Of a DNA stretch of 64,000 nucleotides, positions 58,286 to 64,000 are shown piece by piece. The stretch comes from Agapanthus africanus (taxonomy: Eukaryota > Streptophyta > Magnoliopsida > Asparagales > Amaryllidaceae): positions 176,636,815 through 176,700,814 of the forward strand of contig JASDDO010000016.1 of NCBI GenBank assembly GCA_030015575.1, read 5' to 3'. The position numbers were made by a program, and so were the translations under genes. The notes below the pieces were generated by a model, which worked only from the letters and a program-made list of their open reading frames with translations, was not told the DNA's origin and ran no database searches. Every line of letters begins with the position of its first letter. Position 1 is the stretch's first letter.

Positions 58286-61070
58286 CGACCATATCACGCC
58301 TTAATCAAGATAATAATACGGAATATTGACCGAACCCGCTTGTTATACTGAGCTGGGGAACGTTGGTCCCGCTCCACCTTATAATTGTTATAAGACAGAG
58401 CAGGAAATTGGGGAATACCAGATTTCCCGTGCCGCCCAAACGAAGAGAGTGCATACTGATGCATCATCTTCGGATGTGTTCATTACAAAGAACTGTTTCT
58501 CAGTATCCTCTGCATCCTTGGTATTTGATACCGGATCAGGATCCCAGATATGTAAGATGTTACATAGGGCTACAAAAGGGTAGAAAAACTGAGAACGGGT
58601 GATAAGTTTCATGAGACAGAAAACGGGGCAAGTGTTGCAGCCAAGTCTGTTGGTCACTGTCACCCTGTATTGTAATACATTGATTCTGAACGAATGTTAT
58701 TAGATACCGAACCTGATATACAAAATCATATCTGTCTCTTTATTAGTAAAGAAACGATAAAGTTTTGTATTGTTGGATAATGTTTTGAACATTTCCTATA
58801 TCAAAAGTTGATCGGTTCAGGCACGTTATCTAAAAGCGTTGATGTTCTAAATCAAACTACAGTTCTTAGTATACAGAACACAGACAAGAGGAAGAGTTCA
58901 GAAATGAACGAATCCTTCTTGAGGTATTGTAGACTAGGTCAGATCAATGCGACCTGACTGGCTAAAGTTGCATTTAGATGTATATTTAAATCAGTTTGAA
59001 TTTACATCTTGTGAAACTCGCCAGTCATGTCACAAAGATAAGATGACCATAGCTCTGTTTATTGGAAACAGAGAAAGAGTTGGTAAACTCTTGGGATGAT
59101 ACATGTTGATGTATGTAAGTCCCCTGTCTACACATACCAAGACCGGTTCTTTTTACTTCATTACATTCTCTGATAATCTTTCGAGATTCAGACCTATGTT
59201 CCTGTTGAAACACAAGTCCGAACCTTTTAAGATATTCACAGAATATAAGTTAGAAGTAAAGAACCAAAATACGGGTATAAGTATTATGTCCTTTGATGTG
59301 ATCAAGGAGGAGAATACTTGTGCATGGAATTCCTGGACTATTCTAAAGGAGAATGAGATTCTCTCTCAGCATTACTCCTCCGTATACACCATTGCACGAT
59401 GGTATATCGGGGCAGAGCAGATACACCCTATTTGATATGGTGTGCTCTATGATGAGTACTACTGAGTTACCTTTTTCCTTAAGGGGGTTATGCACTTGAG
59501 AAGATGCATACCTATTGAATAGGGTTCGAATCAAATATATGCCTACCACTTCATATGTGATATGGAAAGGGAAGAGCCCATATCTTAAGTTAGTTAAGAT
59601 TTGGGGTTGTCCGGCCTATGTCTAAAAGCAAAATCCGGACAAGCTTGAGGCAACGTCTGTTATGTAGAACTGAAAACGTTCCAGCTATACAAACTGGAGT
59701 TGATGATTTGGTAAAACCGAAGGATTCAGTAGATTCCAACGAACCTCGGCCTCTCCGCCGATCTAGTAGGGTTCCTCATCCACCTGAGAGATACTTCGGT
59801 TTCTCTATGACAGTGGGAGCGAGGAATGCATCATGAGATGATGAACCAACTAGCTTCGAGCTGGCCATCAGGAGTGAGACTCTGTAAGAATGGCTCGATG
59901 TTTAACGATCTGAGATGGAATCCTTATACACCAAAAAAGTATGGACTTTGGTTGCTATATCTGAAGGGTTAAATCCCCATCAGGAGCAAGTAAATCTTGA
60001 GAAGATTACTTGGTGTAAATGGAAAAGTTGAGACTTTCAAAGCTAGACTTGTTAAAGGTTTTCGTCATTGACCAGGCGTGGATAATGATGAAACCTTTTC
60101 CAGTATCTATGCTTAAGTCCATCCAGATCCTACTTGCCACGGCTACATACCATGACTACGATATCTGGTGGTTGGGTGTCATGACAGCTCTTCTAAAATG
60201 ATGTTTTGGAAGAGGGCGTCTATAAGTACACAGCCAGAGGGCCTCGTAGAAAGTGGGAGCAGCGGAAACGTGTGCAAGATGTTTTATAAGATAAAGCTGG
60301 CATCGCGGAGTTGGAACGTCTGTTTTGATGCGTTAGTCAAAGAGTTTGACATCATCAAAATGGTAGATGAACCTTGTATAAACAAAAAGGTAGTAGGGAG
60401 TATGGTGGTGATCCTCGTAGAGTACGTGGATGACATACTCTTGATAAGAAAGGAGTTTCTTATGCTACGCTCGATCAATCTCCGTTTATCACAAAGATTC
60501 TCCGTGTAGGATCAAAATGATACCTCCTAAGTCCTGAGTTTTAGATCTATGAGATAGATTTAATTGGATGTTAGGATTCTCACTAGTTGTAGTGAGATGA
60601 TATCAATAGATCCTGGGGAGAATCACTGGAAGTGTTCCAGGGTGATAAAGACGACTGAATGTCAGTCGCAGGCATTGTCTTTACCCTTAGTAAAGGGACG
60701 GTATGTTAGAAGAGTTCCAAGCTAGATACCGTGACATACTAGACGATAAAGGCTGGATACATCGCTACTCAAGATGCTACCAAAGAGGATGTTTGGGTGT
60801 ATATTAGTTCATGAGATGAACTACGTTCCTACCATTGTGAGACAATGGAGTTGTGGCTTATGCCAAGGAACGCCGGTCCCATCAGTGATCCAGACTTGTT
60901 CTAAGGAAGTATCACCTGATCATGGAGATGGTTGATCTCCAGGATGATCGAGGCAAGGAGAGCAGCTTTAGAGGATAACGCAGCGGATCCACTCACGAAG
61001 GCCTATTCCCAGAGAGAGACTTTTATGGGATGGTTGAGTATGAGATACTACAACCACTGCTACAGATGGC
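58286..61070 (+). pseudogene. Copia E decayed pol without gag
   Basis: Protease text FITKNCFSVSSASLVFDTGSGSQICK at 58470-58560, with DTG intact, follows the leader almost at once, with no capsid or zinc knuckle. Integrase is in fragments (LLKHKSEPFKIF near 59200; IWGCPAYV then stop near 59610). Linker: PLRRSSRVPHPPERYFGF near 59750. RT: MLKSIQILLATATYHDYDIW (60108-60170), PEGLVESGSSGNVCKM, LASRSWNVCFDALVKEFDII and VEYVDDILLIRKE (60230-60450, catalytic YVDD kept). RNase H scraps lie at 60630-61010 (ADPLTKAY near 60985). Many stops and deletions; not functional in cis. Confidence 0.82.
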
Positions 61071-61078
61071 CCTAGTGC

Positions 61079-61089
61079 AAGTGGGAGAT
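61079..61089 (+). other. Polypurine tract of copia E
   Basis: AAGTGGGAGAT immediately before the 3' LTR. Confidence 0.9.
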
Positions 61090-63315
61090 TGTTAGTTATA
61101 TGTATGCCCTAGAGGCCATTACTGTACATAGGATGTATATTGTAGTGGATGCTGGGACATATATAGGGAGGACTTTCTTGCTCGACATGATAGTATGCTA
61201 TCTGGTTACTCTTTACCTTAACGTATACACTGATTGTCTCTCTGTTACATGTTGGTAAAGCCCTTAGGATGTGTACTTGACTACCTGGACTATGATGCGG
61301 ATCATACTAGTGGGGACATGGTAGTCCATAAGTACATCCTTCAAAGTCCCTAGTCGTGGGTATATCGAGACGGGGCATCGATATACCAGAGTAGACTAGC
61401 GTGTACCTTCTCGACCCATACAGATGGGCGATGGATGATCCCATATCCATTGGTGTTTGACATCGGAGATGATATACGGGTGCTCAGTAGAGACTGGGTA
61501 CACTGGACGGACTCGCCGAGAACTCCCAGATGGTATTATACCTCACGTCAGATGGCAGTTCTCTGGTGACACTGGTACAGAGTAGTCTGTTGACCCGAGA
61601 TCGTCATAGAGTCTTGTGTGGTTCCCACTGTGCTTTGATTTCCATCTTACCATGTCCAAGAGGGCGTGCAAAACGTTGGTTTTTGGGTACAGTCCCGAGT
61701 CACATGGAGGCAATGAGCGATAGGAGGGGATTCGTCTCTCCCGGTATAGGGAGTTGATGTTGCGTTGTGTTCGATTGGCTATAACAGGAAATCCCTGGCC
61801 AGGGTTGCTGAGATTTACTGGTAAGTGTTACCAGTAGTTTCTCGAATTGTTATAGACCTCATATCGACACGACTTATCGAGCTATTGGGGTCTGACGTTT
61901 ACCACCCCTAGGCAAGATATGCGACATATCAGACGATCAGACCGGACTGTACGGTAGTGTTACTGGTTGGATTCACTGGAGTGTGAGCGGGCTTGCTCGT
62001 CGATCTTCTGATCGCTCAATACCCGGGTGGCCGTTACGTTTAGCAGACCGCTTGCGGCTTGTGGGTGTTTGATATGATCATCACCTGCTGCCGGCGTATT
62101 GACGAGTCTTTAGAGTCCTACACAGAGGTTTCCTGGCTCAAGCGAAACGAAATAGGAGCGCATATGAGATATGTGCGGGACCGAGAATAATACGGTATGT
62201 GATACTGTATTCGATTCTCGCGATGTGACATTGATCGGTTATATGCGATATAGCCGGGTTATCGGATCAAGTGTTGATTCGATAAGTTGTTACTGATGAT
62301 ACCAGTCGGTTATGTGCGACATGACCGGATCGTTAAATCAAGTGTTGATTTAATGATTTAATGCATAATTATATATTTGATATATTACTTTGCATTAACT
62401 AGTATCGGTTCACTTTAATTGGATTTTCTCGCTCGGTTGTGCGCATTATATATGTGATATGATTTTGTGCACTAGCTTGTATCATGTTTGATGATACATG
62501 CTTTTTGGTTAAGTGTAAAGTGTTAAACCTTGGTTAATGAATAGGTTAGAGTTTATGATTTGTTATTCATTTATCTTATTTAATTATCCATTTCTTTATG
62601 ATAAATGAATAAAAGAAAATGAAATGAAATGGTTGCTAATTTTGGATTCTAGTTGAAGCTTCTTGATCTTTTGACTAAGTGACCATTTTGTCTCTAGTTT
62701 GACCCTAACCATTCCTTTAACCATGATTGATTCTCTACACCTAACTATGGTTCAATTATGATAAGAATGAATTTCTGTTCTCATTATTATCATTCTTATC
62801 ATAATATATTCGTCTTCTTCTTCCTTCAACTCAAGAAGAAAAACCTAGACTACATCAATGGTGGATTGATGATATGAGTAAGAAATCCATTTCTAAAGTC
62901 TACCCACTTCCTATTTCTTCATCCTCTACCTCTTCTTGCCAAGTAGTAGAGTGTGTTTCCTTCACAAGTTTTCATGACTTGGTGAAGGTGGAGCTTGATC
63001 TTTCGATGCCTCGACGTAGATCATCTTCGGCATGGACATCGACGACCTAGCTTGCCCATTCTCCAACGAAGCCGACGCTTGAGCCCGGATTTGATTTGGA
63101 CAGCGGAGAGGACCTCGTTGCGGAGCTATGGAGGTGGAGCACCGGATCTACAAAGGTTGTATTTCCGTATTCTCATTAGTTAAGTGTTAACTAGTTTTGT
63201 TTCGCCTAGATTTCTAGTTAACGATCCGTAGTCGGGTCTCTCGGCACCTAGAATTTTTGAAATTGGCATGATCGATGCCTTGTGAGACCTCACTAGAGTG
63301 CCTAGGAACCCTACA
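61090..63315 (+). repeat. 3' LTR of copia E
   Basis: 2,226 bp copy of the 5' LTR. The length difference is one extra TCT near 62935. The palindrome is at 61793-61804. Ends AGGAACCCTACA, then the S2 LTR resumes. Confidence 0.93.
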
Positions 63316-64000
63316 AAAAATAAATGGATAACTAAATAAGATAAATGAATAACAAATAATAAACCCTAACCATTTCATTAACCAAGGTTTAATACTTTAC
63401 ACTTAACCAAAAAGCATGTATCATCAAACATGATACAAGCATATGCACAAAATCATATCACATATATAATGCGCACATCCGAGTGAGAAAATCCATCTTA
63501 AGTAAACCGATACTAGTTGATGTAAAGTAATATATCAAATATATAAATATGCATTAAATCATTAAATCAACACTTGATTCAATGATCCAGTCATGTCGCA
63601 CACAACCGACTAGTATACAATGTATCGGCTTATCGAATCAACGCTTGAATCGATAACTAGGTTATATCGCATACAACCATTCGACACATTGATCGCGAGA
63701 ATGAAATACGGTATCACATACACGCATTATTCTCGGTCCCGCACATATCTCATATGCGCTCCTATTTCGTTTCGCTTGAGCCAGGAAACCTCTGTGTAGG
63801 ACTCTAAAGAATCGTCAATACGCCGGCAGCAGGTGATGATCATATCAAACACCCACAAGCCGCAAGCGGTCTGCTAAACGTAACGGCCACCCGGGTATTG
63901 AGCGATCAGAAGATCGACGAGCAAGCCCGCTCACACTCCAGTGAATCCAACCAGTAACACTACCGTACAGTCCGGTCTGATCGTCTGATATGTCGCATAT
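63316..64000 (-). repeat. Copia LTR S2 (E family), right part
   Basis: Continues the LTR begun at 52464, reading as the reverse complement of LTR E from its AT-rich part back to about the GAGTCTTTAGAGTCC block and beyond. Contains a GTG-loop type hairpin on the minus strand (63560-63584). Runs off the window edge. Confidence 0.85.

Larger units (their letters stand above)
52915..63315 (+). mobile_element. Complete Ty1/copia retrotransposon E (gag-less, young LTRs)
   Basis: 10.4 kb with both LTRs, PBS, leader, decayed pol and PPT. Inserted into LTR S2 of its own family in opposite orientation. Flanks are AAAAT on the left and A-rich (AAAAAT) on the right, so the target duplication is present but blurred by the A run. 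LTRs differ at about 23 bases plus one 3-bp indel in ~2,223 bp (by eye), about 99% identity. Pol is full of stops and gag is missing. Confidence 0.93.

Overview
This window looks like plant nuclear intergenic DNA made entirely of LTR retrotransposons. I see no host gene, tRNA, rRNA or CRISPR array. The plant assignment rests on Ty1/copia elements primed by initiator tRNA-Met (TGGTATCAGAGC), with LTRs of about 1.9-2.2 kb, ~2 kb untranslated leaders and LTR starts such as TGTTAG..ATGCCCTAGAGGC that resemble the Angela/BARE-1 lineage. It also rests on Ty3/gypsy elements with very long (3.4-3.8 kb) LTRs whose pol remnants look chromovirus-like (Tekay/Del type). The species cannot be told; a large-genome angiosperm fits.

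The layout is a nest. The oldest layer is a plus-strand copia, H; its leader and decayed pol occupy 32102-37673 and its 3' LTR starts at 37674. Its leader was hit by minus-strand copia C, of which only the PBS-proximal leader (6110-6282) and 5' LTR (6283-7871 plus 31667-32101) are visible. C's leader was hit by minus-strand copia A (1-6109, left end outside the window). C's LTR was hit by minus-strand copia B (7872-31661, target duplication GTCCT). B received a solo LTR, S (8168-10394, duplication CACCG), and a complete gypsy, G1 (12863-24230, duplication TTACC), which splits B's RT from its RNase H.

On the right, H's 3' LTR was hit by minus-strand gypsy G2 (39647-45966, continuing beyond). 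G2 was hit by plus-strand copia D (45967-52463), D by a minus-strand LTR S2 (52464-52914 and 63316-64000), and S2 by a plus-strand copia of the same family, E (52915-63315).

No element here encodes an intact polyprotein. Yet the LTR pairs of E (about 99%) and G1 (about 98.9%, both counted by eye) are nearly identical, so dead bodies are carried by young LTRs, which suggests mobilisation in trans. E and H share the same loss of gag, recalling barley BARE-2. The less expected content is non-coding: a GC-rich leader hairpin near the PBS in four copia copies, several LTR dyads with compensatory changes between elements, tandem GTG-triloop hairpins, and a triple leader motif whose core varies element by element.
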